This document shows positions 1 through 10,432 of a stretch of DNA of 64,000 bases, piece by piece. The notes beneath the pieces were generated by a model that saw only the letters and a program-made list of their open reading frames with translations, did not search any database and was not told where the DNA came from. The DNA comes from Acorus gramineus (lineage: Eukaryota; Streptophyta; Magnoliopsida; Acorales; Acoraceae): the NCBI GenBank assembly GCA_030737835.1, contig CM060856.1, positions 7,649,245-7,713,244 of the forward strand, given 5' to 3'. Both the position numbers and the translations under genes were made by a program. Positions within the stretch are counted from its first letter, which is position 1. Every line of letters begins with the position of its first letter.

Positions 1-265
1 ATAATACATACAAGCACAAGGGATGCTGATAGCCTCTGAAACTCGCGGGACGTGGCGCTACTCCGCTACTGATGAAATCCCTCGGGGAGCTCTTCCTCCA
101 GATCCGACTCAGATGACACTGAAGAAAATATTATGCGAGGGGTGAGCCACACGCTCAGTGAACGGCACAACCCATGCATCACAGACAATATTGACCACAA
201 CCAGATAATCTTTATAATCCACAAACACATTACTCAAGCCACAAAATGATAGCAAAACTCAAACC

Positions 266-520
266 CGTGGGTCGCTCAATCGCCAACCCACTACACCCTC
301 ACCCTCACCCTTCAATGGGTGACAAAAGGATATTGGGACTGGCTACACAAAACCAGCGGGTCGCTTCCGCCAACCCGCTACACCCTCACCCTCACCCCTC
401 AATGGGTGACAAAAGGATATTGGGACTTACAATCCAGTGGGTCGCCACATCGCCGGCCCACCATACCCTCACCCTCACCCTCACCCTCAACAGGTGACCT
501 AGGCTCTTGGGACTGACTAG
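266..520. repeat. Three-copy tandem repeat, about 82-88 bp unit
   Basis: Three successive copies begin near 266, 354 and 435. Each has a GGGTCGC-type start, a run of CCCTCA hexamers and, in the first two, a conserved segment with the sequence ATGGGTGACAAAAGG. The CCCTCA run is longest in copy three. Such arrays are common inside plant LTR elements. The hexamer is not the plant telomere repeat (CCCTAAA). Confidence 0.8.
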
Positions 521-1499
521 GCTGTTGGTCACCCTTGGTCCACCGATAGTCTCTCCCCACTCCGTAGGTCGTTTGGCCACTCCCACATTCAGCGCAATCC
601 TTCTACCAAATCAGGAGGCGCCTACTGATGGGAGCCCCTGCACGGGACGACCTTTCCAACGCCGGGGTAGTCTCTACACGGATCCAACGAAGGGAACAGA
701 ACAGCCTATCCATCGCATATAATCCACTCGGATCCGCAGACAACACATCCTACCAACTCTAATGTCCTGAATTCCTCAGAACTCCACCAGGGCGCATAGC
801 TAAGATGCGGGGAACATGCATACAAGTTATAACAAGGGTGGAATATCATTGGGGGAAAGAAACTCGGGAGGGCAGTGTGAGTTCCCGTTATAGGACAACC
901 CGACAACCAAACAAGGAACACGGAGTACCCTAACCTGGGTCTCACCGCTGTCCTCGCAAGGCCCCTCCCCTATAATATTCACTAAAGCATGCAATTAACA
1001 TTTACTAGCATTTAATTTAATAAATAAACTAGTAGGACACATGCATAGGCCAAGGCTTCCTAGCATGAGAACAGGGGACATGGTGCATGGCTCATACACA
1101 TATCCTAAGGGTGCAAGTCCCTAACATGCAAAGTCTAGGGTAACATGCATTCTACATCAAATCATGCTCGCATGAAATACACATTATAATGGTTAATATC
1201 AATCCATGGTGCCCCAGGAGAGGTCGGTATACGCCCAAATGCGTATAACGCCTCTCTACTGGGCTGGATTGTCCCACTCACCGAAATCCGGGTCGTCGCG
1301 CGACCGTCCGTCAAGATCTGCAAGACAGGGTATTGACTTGGTGAGTAAAATCCACAAACACACTAAAATACCCAACAATACATTATAAATACTCTAAAAA
1401 TACCCCATACTCGGGCAAACGTACATACGGCACGTACGCACGCTAGCCCGAGCACTCCGGCTCACTCCCGCACCACCGGCAACCACCCGTATGGCCACC

Positions 1500-2390
1500 C
1501 GACCCCCCGGGTGCGCCGCCGCGCCTCAGCCCGCGCACCCAGGCACCGCCGGGCCCCTGCCCGCCGCCCTGGACCCGCAGCCGAGCCACATGGTGCACCG
1601 CGCCCACTGCGCCCCGCAGTAGCAGCCCGCGACCCCGCGCGCACCACGCGAGCACACCGCATGCCCCGCGCGCCCAGCGCCGCGCCCCGCGCGCACCGCC
1701 AGCTCCGCCCCGCGCGCACTCAGAGCGCACCACCAGCCTCTACCCCGCGCGCACGCCTGCCTCTACCCAGCGCCCCGCGCGCACGCCCCACTGCGGTGCC
1801 CAGCGCCCCAGCGCCTAGCACCCTCGGCCAGCACCCGGTATCCGCGACCCAGCGCCCAGCGCTCAGCGCCCAGCACCCGGGACCCTCACCCAGCGCCCAC
1901 GCGCACGCCCGCGCAACACGCGCCCAGCGCGCCTGCCAGCCTGCCCGCGCTGCTGCCCGCGTTGCTTGCCTGCGCGCCTCGCCGAGTGGCCCGAGTACCG
2001 CTCGCCTGCACGCCCAGCACTGCCCGCCTGATGCCCGAGGGCCCCTGCCTGCACGCCTGCGCACCCAGCCTGCCCGCCCGGCCTGCCGGCGCACACAGCC
2101 CAACCATCCTACCCGAGCTAGCCCTGCCAGCCTGCCCAGCGCGCACGCCCAGCCCTGCTGGCCCCCAGCGCCACCCGAGCGCACGCCCGCGCGCACACGC
2201 GCGCGCGCCCGCACTAGCAGCTGCGCCTGCCGCCCTGCGCTGCTGCCCTGCCCGAGACCGCAGCCTGCCAGCCCGAGCTCCTCTACCACCCACCTCCGAC
2301 CACCCCACGGCCTCCGACCACCACCACAGCCCTCCGACGGCCACCCACCACCGCCGACCGCCTCCCAACCACAAATCTACCCTCCTAACA
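1500..2390. repeat. GC-rich low-complexity block
   Basis: About 0.9 kb is built from irregular repeats of CAGCGCCC, CGCGCAC and CTGCC motifs. It gives long artefactual open frames rich in Ala, Pro and Arg in several frames. No conserved domain or splice structure is recognisable, so I do not call a gene here. Confidence 0.7.
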
Positions 2391-2593
2391 TACATCTAAG
2401 CATGAAAAAGAGGGAAAGGAAGCTTACCAAGGGGAGGAAGGGAAATCCGGTTGCTCTCCGCGCACCGAAACCTCTCCCAAACGGCTTCCAACGCCCGGAT
2501 CTACTCCCACCTCCGAAATGGGCCAAAACAGAGGAGAAGAGAGGGGGGACGGAGGGGCAAAACTCACCGGAATCCGGATTTGAAAGCACCGGA

Positions 2594-2618
2594 GTGTAGA
2601 TCGGGACCCGATCTACAC
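2594..2618. repeat. Perfect 12-bp-arm palindrome
   Basis: The arms GTGTAGATCGGG and CCCGATCTACAC are separated by a single A. The palindrome lies about 130 bp downstream, in minus-strand terms, of the TATA box at 2745-2753, so it would form a hairpin in the leader of a minus-strand transcript. Confidence 0.85.
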
Positions 2619-2744
2619 TTCCTATGCTTTAGGTTTTAAGCTTTGAGGGCTCTAGGGGGCTCAAAAGGGAGAAAAAGAGAGAGGGGAGAGAGAAAATGCA
2701 TTTGGTAGGGATGATGAATAGTGCATGCCATTTTTAGATCACCC

Positions 2745-2753
2745 CTTTATATA
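2745..2753 (-). promoter_or_regulatory. TATA box, putative retroelement promoter
   Basis: On the minus strand the sequence reads TATATAAAG and is followed by a CT-rich leader (about 2660-2700). This is the arrangement expected for an LTR promoter, but no partner LTR is in the window. Confidence 0.4.
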
Positions 2754-3024
2754 GTAAGTGACTTAAAAACCCGGATACGCCCCGGAACTGTGAAATTTTG
2801 GAAACGTTACCGGAATTCGATGAAATTTTCGTGAGAGGCCTAAAATGGCACCAGGACACCAAATATGCAGTTAGATTTTCAATCGGAGTCCTCTAACTCA
2901 GGACGATAGCTAACAGTCCAAAAATAAGCGGTTCCGATCGAAAACCGAAAAAAAAAAATAAAAAAAACTGCCAGAACGCTCCAACGGTTACTAGCAAGCT
3001 AAAAGTGACACATATATAACAGTT

Positions 3025-3190
3025 ACCGTCGTGCCCTTGCCGTCGCCGTCGTGCCCTTGCCGTCGTCGTCGCCGTTGTGCCTTTGCCGTCGTCGTCGTGC
3101 CCTTGCCGTTTCCCTTGCCGTCGTGCCCTTGCCGTCGTGCCCTTGCCGTCGCCGTCGTGCCCTTGCCGTCGCCGTCGTGCCACTCCCGTC
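3025..3190. repeat. GC-rich minisatellite
   Basis: Tandem copies of an 18-20 bp unit built from CCGTCGTGCCCTTG and CCGTCG fill about 165 bp. This creates the apparent Pro/Ser/Arg-rich frames seen on both strands. Confidence 0.8.
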
Positions 3191-3821
3191 GCCGGCGCCG
3201 CCCCTGCCGCTGCCGGCGCCGCCCTGCCGCTGCTCGCCCGGCCTTGCCGCGCCCAGCCCTTGCTTTGTCGTTGCGCCCTGCCAGCCTTGCCAGCGCGTGC
3301 CAGCGTTCTCGGATATCCCGGGATCTGCCCTGCCAACGCGTCCCAGCGTTCCCGGATATCCCGGGATCTGCCGTGCCAGCGCGTGCCAGCGCTCCCGGAT
3401 CTCCCGGGATCCTGTCCGGGACGCCTCCCCAGCGCGCCCCATATGCGTCCCGGAGCCAGCGTGCACCACCAGCGGCTGCCGCTCTCCTCTGCCGGTGCCA
3501 ATCTCCGCCGCCCTCCGGCCGCCCTCTGCCGCCTCCGGCCGCCCTGCCGCCGCCTCCGGCCGCCCTCCGCCGCCTCTGGCCGCTCTCCGCCTCCGGCTCC
3601 TCCGGTCACCTCCGGTCGCCGTCGTGCTCCTCCGGCCGCCCTCCGCCGCCTCCGGCGCCACCTTGAGACTTCAAAACCACTAAATCGGTCATAACTTCCT
3701 CTCCGGAAGTCCGATTAAGGTGATCCAGGAGTCCATTTTGCTCGATTTTTCGTTCTCTATGCATCTGTGTGATTCTTTTCTTCATCCGAGATCTCTACAA
3801 TTTTTTTCACAGATTTGCACA

Positions 3822-4250
3822 CTGTCTTCTTCTATGTGCGCTCTTTCTCTTTTTCGCAGATTTGCACACCTCCGCGCATCTCCTTGCGGCATCGACTGCT
3901 CTCGCGCTCTTCGTGCAATCTCGCTACTTCTCTTGCTCCCTCTACGCATGTCTTCTTCTATGTGCGCTCTTTCTCTTTTCGCAGATTTGCACACCTATGC
4001 GCATCTCCTTGCGGCATTGCGGCATCGACCGCTCTCTCGCGCTCTTCGTGCAATCTCGCTACTTCTCTTGCTCCCATTACGCATGTCTTCTTCTATGTGC
4101 GCTATTTCTCTTTTCGCAGATTTGCACACCTCCGCGCATCTCCTTGCGGCATCGACCGCTCTCGCGCTCTTCGTGCAATCTCGCTACTTCTCTTGCTCCC
4201 ACTACGCATGTCTTCTTCTATGTGCGCTCTTTCTCTTTTTTCGCAGCATT
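3822..4250. repeat. Tandem repeat, 125-135 bp unit, about 3.4 copies
   Basis: Copies start near 3822, 3947, 4082 and 4207, each opening with TGTCTTCTTCTATGTGCGCT. The second copy carries an extra 10-bp stretch and the fourth is truncated. The array lies just upstream of the polypurine tract and LTR at 4401-4592, a usual position for tandem repeats in the 3' untranslated part of an LTR element. Confidence 0.85.
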
Positions 4251-4400
4251 TCAGCCATCACACGCGCCTTTGCAGAACCCTTACCGTGCCTTTGTTCCAC
4301 CCCTGCCGTGCCTGCACGTGCCCCTGCTCCTGCACGTGCTGTCGCTAGCCTTCGTCACCTTCTCATTTTTGTCAAAACTCTAAGGGTTTTACCTTTCAGA

Positions 4401-4592
4401 GTTTGGGAGGGGTGTTAAAGAATCATTATTATGATAATATTATATCTTTATTGTCATTATTGTGATATTATTAGTTTCCTAGTTTTCCTAGATTCCTTAT
4501 CTGTATTTTAAGATTTCCTCTATGTATCTATAAATAGAGCCATTTGGCTCCTCTAATATAATAACAATAATTCCCTTTTCTTTATTCTAACA
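4401..4592 (+). mobile_element. Polypurine tract plus 180-bp LTR (3' LTR or solo LTR)
   Basis: A purine tract (TTTGGGAGGGG, ending at 4412) abuts a segment that starts TGTTA (4413) and ends TAACA (4592), the usual inverted LTR termini. Inside is a plus-strand TATA motif (CTATAAATAG, about 4520-4530) followed by a short R/U5-like stretch. The repeats at 3822-4250 probably belong to its internal region. The 5' LTR, if present, is outside the window or was displaced by a nested insertion, so target duplication cannot be checked. The element ends only about 20 bp from the region shared by the two downstream ERF copies. Confidence 0.65.
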
Positions 4593-4748
4593 TATATATA
4601 TCGTACCATCTGAAAGTCTTTAAAACAAAATCAAAATATATAAATTAAATAAAAGAACAAAAGAATTTTGGACCAGGCATATATTATATCGAAATACGCA
4701 AAAAAACACCGATCTACGTATATCTACGCCAACAAGAGACACTTCTCA

Positions 4749-5555
4749 TCATATCACCATCAGCTGAGGAAACCCAAACGTCGGATGCGGAGATAACGGC
4801 GAGAGCAGCGGGACGTTAAATATCCCCGTCAAATCCGAGTCCCAAACACCCGACCAACTCGACGGCGTCATCGGCCCAACTAACGGAATATTCGATTCCG
4901 ATTCCTCTTCATTTCGCTCCTTCTTCACAACGGGAGGTTTCGACTCCGCCTCATCTTCTACAATCTCCGCTGACCTCCGCTGTCTCTTCCGCGAAGAGGA
5001 GGTGGAGGAAGAGGCGGAGGACTCCGGAGGAGGCGGAGGGGCGGCGGCGGATGAGTATGAGTCGCCGATGTCGTTGGGGAAGTTGAGGATGGCCTTGCTC
5101 CCGCGGAGGCGGAACGCGGCCCGATCGTAGGCCCTGGCGGCTTCGATTGCGGTGTCGAAGGTCCCCAACCAAACCCTAGATCCCTTGCGTTTGGGGTCCC
5201 GGATCTCCGCCGCGAACTTCCCCCAAGGCCTCTGCCTCACCCCCCTGTAGTGCCTCCTCTCCTCGACGGAGCACACCTCCACCTCGGGAGGCGGCGCGGC
5301 CGCCACCACGGGCCACTCGACCTTCCTCGTCTGCGGGAGATCGATCTTCAGCGAGGGGCGGCGGGTCGGGGAAGGAATCGCCTTCTTGTCCTCGAACACG
5401 GGTGGTGGCATGGAGACGAAGAAATCGTGATCCAAGTCGAGGGGATCGGCGATTTTTGGGGATGGGAAGCGGAGGCAATCAAAGAGATCGGGGATCGGCG
5501 AGTCCAGATCGGCGAAGAGGTGGTGATTGATGAAGTCGAAATCAGAGGAATCCAT
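4749..5555 (-). CDS. Group IXb ERF transcription factor (ERF5/ERF6-like), copy 1
   Basis: This intronless gene encodes a 268-aa nuclear transcription factor of the plant AP2/ERF family. One AP2 domain spans about residues 102-160, starting [19 protein letters not shown], with the Ala and Asp typical of the ERF subfamily that binds GCC boxes. A basic nuclear-localisation stretch RKRQRR is at 189-194. The C-terminus has [13 protein letters not shown] and the serine-proline motif LLSPLSPHP (about 250-258). In Arabidopsis ERF5/ERF6 the matching motif is phosphorylated by MPK3/MPK6, so stress or defence signalling is the likely input. An acidic, aromatic N-terminus ([12 protein letters not shown]) probably contributes activation. 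The start follows a GA/CT-rich leader and a TATA box at 5678-5686. It has a near twin at 10587-11396. The family call is firm; the exact orthologue is not determined. Confidence 0.95.
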   Translation of the reverse strand: MDSSDFDFINHHLFADLDSPIPDLFDCLRFPSPKIADPLDLDHDFFVSMPPPVFEDKKAIPSPTRRPSLKIDLPQTRKVEWPVVAAAPPPEVEVCSVEERRHYRGVRQRPWGKFAAEIRDPKRKGSRVWLGTFDTAIEAARAYDRAAFRLRGSKAILNFPNDIGDSYSSAAAPPPPPESSASSSTSSSRKRQRRSAEIVEDEAESKPPVVKKERNEEESESNIPLVGPMTPSSWSGVWDSDLTGIFNVPLLSPLSPHPTFGFPQLMVI

Positions 5556-5690
5556 GCGAGAGAGAGAGAGAGAGAGAGAGAATTTGAAATTCTTCGTGGA
5601 AGAGATTGAGAAGGGAAGAATGATTTGAAATTTTTTTTAGTGGATTTGGAGTGAGTGTGTGGAGATGGGTTTTAGGGTTTATATATGGGG
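5556..5690 (-). promoter_or_regulatory. Core promoter and 5' leader of ERF copy 1
   Basis: On the minus strand the motif ATATATAAA lies at 5678-5686, about 125 bp upstream of the ATG. The leader ends in a CT dinucleotide run (5561-5580 on the opposite strand reads GA), a common feature of plant 5' UTRs. Copy 2 has a homologous leader that lacks about 20 bp beside a shorter CT run. Confidence 0.6.
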
Positions 5691-5870
5691 GAGGATTTTG
5701 GGGGAGGAGGGGTTTCAGAGATGGTTCGGAGACGTAAAAAGGATATATCGTATGGTGTCGTTTTGTTGCGGCAAAGGGACTAAAAAAAATACTTTTCTTA
5801 AAACATTTCAAAAGCAGTGTCCTCTGTTTCTCGTGTACTTCCCGTCCAACGGCGGGCTGACTAGTTTATT

Positions 5871-8800
5871 AGTTTGGATATGGTTGTAAGTACATTGATT
5901 GTTTTTTTTTTGTTTTTTTAAAAAGTTGGACAGTATATAATTGATTAATGATGTTATATAAATTTGAATGTGTTTAAAAAAATTATGGTGAATGAGAGAG
6001 AAGAAGCGTAGAAGATAATAAAGAGAAAATAAAAAATAAAAAGTTATTCACACAAGCAGTGTAGATTAGACTTATCATGAAATTCATAAAATAAAGAAAG
6101 AAAGGAAAGAAGGCCCTACAGTCTAGATGCCCCGACTGGCTGCTAGCACTGCCTAGCCTGGATCAATGTGGAACACTCCATCAGTAATCAGGGGCGGACC
6201 AAAGGAACAACAGACAGAGAAAGATAAAAAAAAATTAAATAGTTATAGATACATGATAAGTTAAGACAAATTAAGATAATTGAATAATGACTGAGTCCTT
6301 GAAGTAATGATGATTTAGATCGAAAGTTGTTTTCGTACTTCTTTTCCTATATTTAGTGATCTGTAATAATTTATAGAAGATCTATGAAAAAATATTGAAA
6401 TATCATTATTCCTATCACAGCGAATAGAACACAAAATAAAACTTCAAAAATTGATAAAATAAATGCAAAAAAAAAATAAAAATTGATCACAAAAACATAT
6501 GAAGATATCCTTTAAGCTTATATTATATTATGAAAAGATAATTTAAAACTTCACTTCAAAATATATGAGAAACTCAATACAGCAATCATTAAAAATTAAA
6601 ATAAATAAATAAATAATCACTAAAATATTGAAATGAGTGATTTTTCCAACCCCTCAGAACCATATACTAATAATTATATGAAAACAGAACTTTTCACAAT
6701 TGTTTTAAAAAATATGACTTGCGACTCCATTTCTCAATGAAAACTAATACACTCAATATTTTGTAACTCAATTTGCATTTTCCATGTCTAATGTAATATA
6801 TAAAATCGGTTAACGCAATGCATGTTACACTATTATAGAAAATACAAATATAATATATACATTTATTTCATATGATTATGTACTTCATTTCTATAAAAGA
6901 TGAATATACTTTATTATATATTTATATAGGCATATACTCAAAAATAATTAAATGTATGCATGTTAACCGGATGCAAATGGGGCTACACGTAACATTTTTT
7001 GAATTTTAAATACACTCATTCAATCATGGTTTTTAGTGCATGAAAGCCCTTTTGAAAGATATTCTTTTGAAACTTAAAAAATTATATTGTGTAAAATACC
7101 TCTCAAAAAGGTATTCATGCAAAATTTAATTTTTTTGTTGGTGGAAATAGAATTTCAAAAAGGATATATTAACAATAATATTGTTTTGAGGGGTCCTCAT
7201 AAAATAAACACATTTCAATTATTCACGCTCATTATTCTTTCATTACAAACCATGGCTTTGGCTGCCCCTGTCAATAATGCCGACATGTCTAGCACTCGCT
7301 AAGATGTAGGCCCAAGTGGAGATGAAATGTTGAGTATCGTCCCACACGTTCTCTATGTATAAAGTACATTGTTATTTATTTATGTTGTATGGTTAATATT
7401 TATCAGATATAATTCATATATCTATCTAAGTATTTTCCTCTAACTAGTCACATTTTGTTGTGGAGAGCCCTCATAGTCTTCGAATGCAAAGTAAAAGAGG
7501 GGATTTGAAAATCTACCCAGTTTTTTAAAAAATATTGTTTCTGATATAATTTTGTCATTTTGTTGCGGCAAAAAGACTAAAAAATACTTTTATTAATCAA
7601 AAACAAAAATTGTCCAAAAACAGATCTAAACAATTTTTTAATCATACGAGCGCCATCATTTTTTTTAACCTCTGAAATACAGTGTGAATTGGTGTGTAAT
7701 TCAAACCTAGATGAACTTTTGAAAATTATATTTTGCATGATTTGTATTTTGTATATTTATATAATGTTAATGTCATCACATAAAAAATTCAAAATAATGT
7801 TTAGGGTTTAGGATTTCTTACCTGTTTGTTGGCTATTATTTAAAAGAATTTTTCATTTTTTGAAGAACCGAAGCAAACAGGCAGAGGTAGCATTGCCAAA
7901 GTAACGGTAAAGTCAGCCACGAAAAATCCCTCTAATAAAAAAAAAAATTCAAAATAGTGTTTCTGATATTAATTTTAATCATGGTCAATAATCAATTGAC
8001 TACTTTATTTATGATTACTAGCATCATTTTTCAAATGAAACTATTAGAAATAATTTTACAGACTATCCACATATGTTTTGATTTTTTTAAAAATAATAAA
8101 TATCAGTTAATAGGGTATATATTTTAAAGAAAAATGTATATCACTCCATTTTAAATTGAATACATTTCTAGCAAATTATTTTAAAAAAAATATTGAGACA
8201 TATAGCTCACTTAAGAAGATATATTTCTTCTTGGACAGCATTTATATACGAAGGTACATGGATTGTCTGTGTAGACTATAACTAACAACGCTCTTTCCAA
8301 ACATATTTGAGTATTTGAAGCTTTCATGCTTTTATGCTTAATTTGAGAAACTTATTTCTTTATTTATTCAGTATTTGTATTTTTTTTTTGTTAAGGATCA
8401 TAAACATGTTTTAGTATGTCCCATTTTAAAAATAGTGGGGGAGGGGGTATCCTTAAGAATGGAATCCCCACCTTATTTTATATGTTTTTGGGTGTAGGAT
8501 AGGCAAAAGTGAAAAAAGAAGAGAGAGAAAGAGAAAAAGAAAGAGAGGGAGGAGGGGGATGTAGGAAGGAGGCAGAGGCGGACGGAGGAGATGGCGATGA
8601 TGGGGGAGGAAGCCACAATGGGGTGAAAGGAGAAAAGGATAAGAGCTTCTGTTACACGTTATTGTGAGGTTAAGTGATTGACAAGATATATATGATTGTA
8701 AAAGAATCCAGAACCTGTGATCATATTTTTCCTAATTTTAATATTAAACACATTCTAAATCAAAGATGAAACATGCTATGCTATTCTATCGCTTCATGGT

Positions 8801-9786
8801 GTAGTGATAGAATGGTTATTTTTTTTAACTAATAGTTTGCTTCTTGTTGTTATTATTATTTTCAGTAATTAAGAAACCCGCAATAGTCATATTAATTTTT
8901 GTTATTAATTGTGTATTTGTGCACAATTTTAAAGGGAAAATCAACTAATTTTGGTCAAATAGAAAGTGATGGAAAAGAAATCATTTTCCTTTTGACCAGT
9001 TTATATATATGTTGTTTATGCCTGTAATAGAAAATGATGAAAAATAAAAATTGTTGTTTGTGTTTATAAGAAAAAATGACAGAAAATAAAAACTGGTGTT
9101 TGCGTATGGAATGAATATGACAGAAAATTAAAATACATTATTTGCATTTTAAAGTAAGTGATACAAAATGACAAAAAAAACATATATTTTAATAGTTAAT
9201 TTAAATAAAATATAAAAACACCCTAAAATTACTTGTAAAATTTTTTCCCTGTCTTTATTTGGCACAAGGATTATATTTTTAAGTGATCAGACGAATTTTT
9301 TACTTTTCTTGTTTTTCCATTACTGTTTTTCTTTACTTTTCCTGTGGCACGACTGATTCTTATTAGGAAAATTGACTGCATATAAAAGCAACCATTTAGT
9401 CATTGTTCCTGGTTTAAAAAAGTCAAAACAACCATCCCCAGCTTGAGAAAACCATTATTGAGTCTGGGTCGCATTTCCTTCTCCTCCCATCCTCCATCAA
9501 TGTTTTCACAGAAACAAAATCAGTCAACCATTTCCTCCTGTCATCCCACTTGAAGGTTGTTGACCTGTAATTCACGGAGGGACTCAACGAGGATGTCAAA
9601 CACTGACTCAGTAAACTTTATGGACGACTATGCATGCAACATTTGCAATGTTGATTTTCTACCATTTGAAATCTTCCCTCTCCCCTTAATTTAATTGGAA
9701 TCTATCTTCACTTTTCACAAATATGCATGCAACATTTGCAATGTTGATTTTCTACGATTCAAGACTACTATGAACGACCAAGTGAC
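5871..9786. other. AT-rich intergenic spacer between the ERF copies
   Basis: No gene is recognisable. The spacer holds poly-A and poly-T runs and a purine-rich tract (about 8510-8640). At 7554-7594 a 41-bp stretch repeats the upstream sequence of ERF copy 1 (5758-5799). Around 9000-9180 are short degenerate repeats of the type GAAAATGACAGAAAAT. Short open frames such as 7087-7302 have no supporting features. Confidence 0.6.
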
Positions 9787-9789
9787 TTA

Positions 9790-10133
9790 GGTCATGTTTG
9801 ATTGTGCGTTTGGGCGTATTTTTACTTTTTAAAAAACTAAAAAATTAAAATCGTGCGGTCAAACGGGATAGCTTTTTTCAGAATCGGAAGCTGGATTCCT
9901 TTTAATTTTTTCCTCAAAATCTGTGTTTTGAAAAGCTAAAAAACAACACTTTTTTTGTCGGAATCGATTTTTTGAATTGAAAAGCAATTTTCTCTGCCAA
10001 ACATTAAACTCTTTTCAAATATTGATTCCTAAATTAAAAAAAAAGCATTCTACAAAAATCAAGGTCTAAAATCATCTTAAAAAACAGTTTTATTTTAAAA
10101 AACACTTTTCAATCTGCGTTTCCAAACGGACCC
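9790..10133. mobile_element. Tourist-like MITE, copy 1
   Basis: This 344-bp element is about 85-90% similar by eye to 41782-42121 in the same orientation. Ends are of the GGTC..GTTTG / CAAACGGACCC type common in PIF/Harbinger-derived MITEs. The left flank is TTA and the right flank TGA, consistent with a mutated 3-bp target duplication. It contains no coding sequence. Confidence 0.75.
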
Positions 10134-10432
10134 TGAATCTTTAACACGTTCGTTTTTTAGGACACTATTATAGAGAACTTTGGTGGTTTTTTTTTTTAAA
10201 TCTCATGGACATTAATATATTTGAAAAAATTAATTAGGGGATCTTATGATTACATCTCTATTATTTTTAGACCTCTAACATTTTTTTAAATTTTATTAAG
10301 CTTTTGAGGTGATGAACAATTATTTTTAAGTCTCTTCAGACGTATTTGGGTATATATGATGAAATACTTGACGCTGAAAGCCACAACAACACTTTAATTT
10401 AAAACAAGACATTTGATAACATCATATCTCCT

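Larger units (their letters stand above)
1..3700 (-). mobile_element. Non-coding LTR-retroelement-like region, GC-rich
   Basis: No credible protein is encoded here; the long open frames come from GC-rich low-complexity DNA and occur in several frames on both strands. Read on the minus strand the region looks like a retroelement LTR or leader: a TATA box at 2745-2753 is followed by a pyrimidine-rich leader, a perfect palindrome, a GC-rich block and then unique AT-richer DNA with tandem repeats. I infer a large Ty3/gypsy-type LTR or a non-autonomous derivative, possibly nested beside the plus-oriented LTR at 4413. No gag or pol is visible, so the family is not proven. Confidence 0.4.
4611..5870. 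repeat. Duplicated ERF segment, unit 1
   Basis: This stretch is homologous to 10433-11720. Similarity covers the 3' flank from about 4611, the whole coding region, the leader and promoter, and fades past about 5870. Coding identity is very high; flanks have diverged with small indels. The duplication is therefore a gene-sized direct repeat of about 1.25 kb, with units offset by 5.8 kb. Confidence 0.85.

Noticed and set aside
465..492. CCCTCA repeats as interstitial telomere sequence
   Set aside because: The unit is CCCTCA, not the plant CCCTAAA; the repeats belong to the local 82-88 bp array.
1511..2599. A 362-codon plus-strand open frame and overlapping minus-strand frames
   Set aside because: They come from GC-rich low-complexity repeats. 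Composition is Ala/Pro/Arg only, frames are open on both strands, and there is no domain or splice structure.
3031..3683. Three overlapping plus-strand frames and two minus-strand frames of about 200-240 codons
   Set aside because: They are generated by the CCGTCGTGCCCTTG minisatellite and GCC-rich DNA and are not conserved proteins.
3720..4418. A 232-codon frame with repeated Leu/Ser/Cys segments
   Set aside because: The frame is a translation of the 125-135 bp tandem repeat; it stays open in several frames.
5250..5609. Plus-strand frames opposite the IXb ERFs (also 11091-11438)
   Set aside because: They are antisense shadows present in both copies only because the copies are nearly identical.
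8790..8825. tRNA-like A-box (TGGTGTAGTGATAG)
   Set aside because: No B-box or cloverleaf arms follow; the sequence runs into a T-tract.
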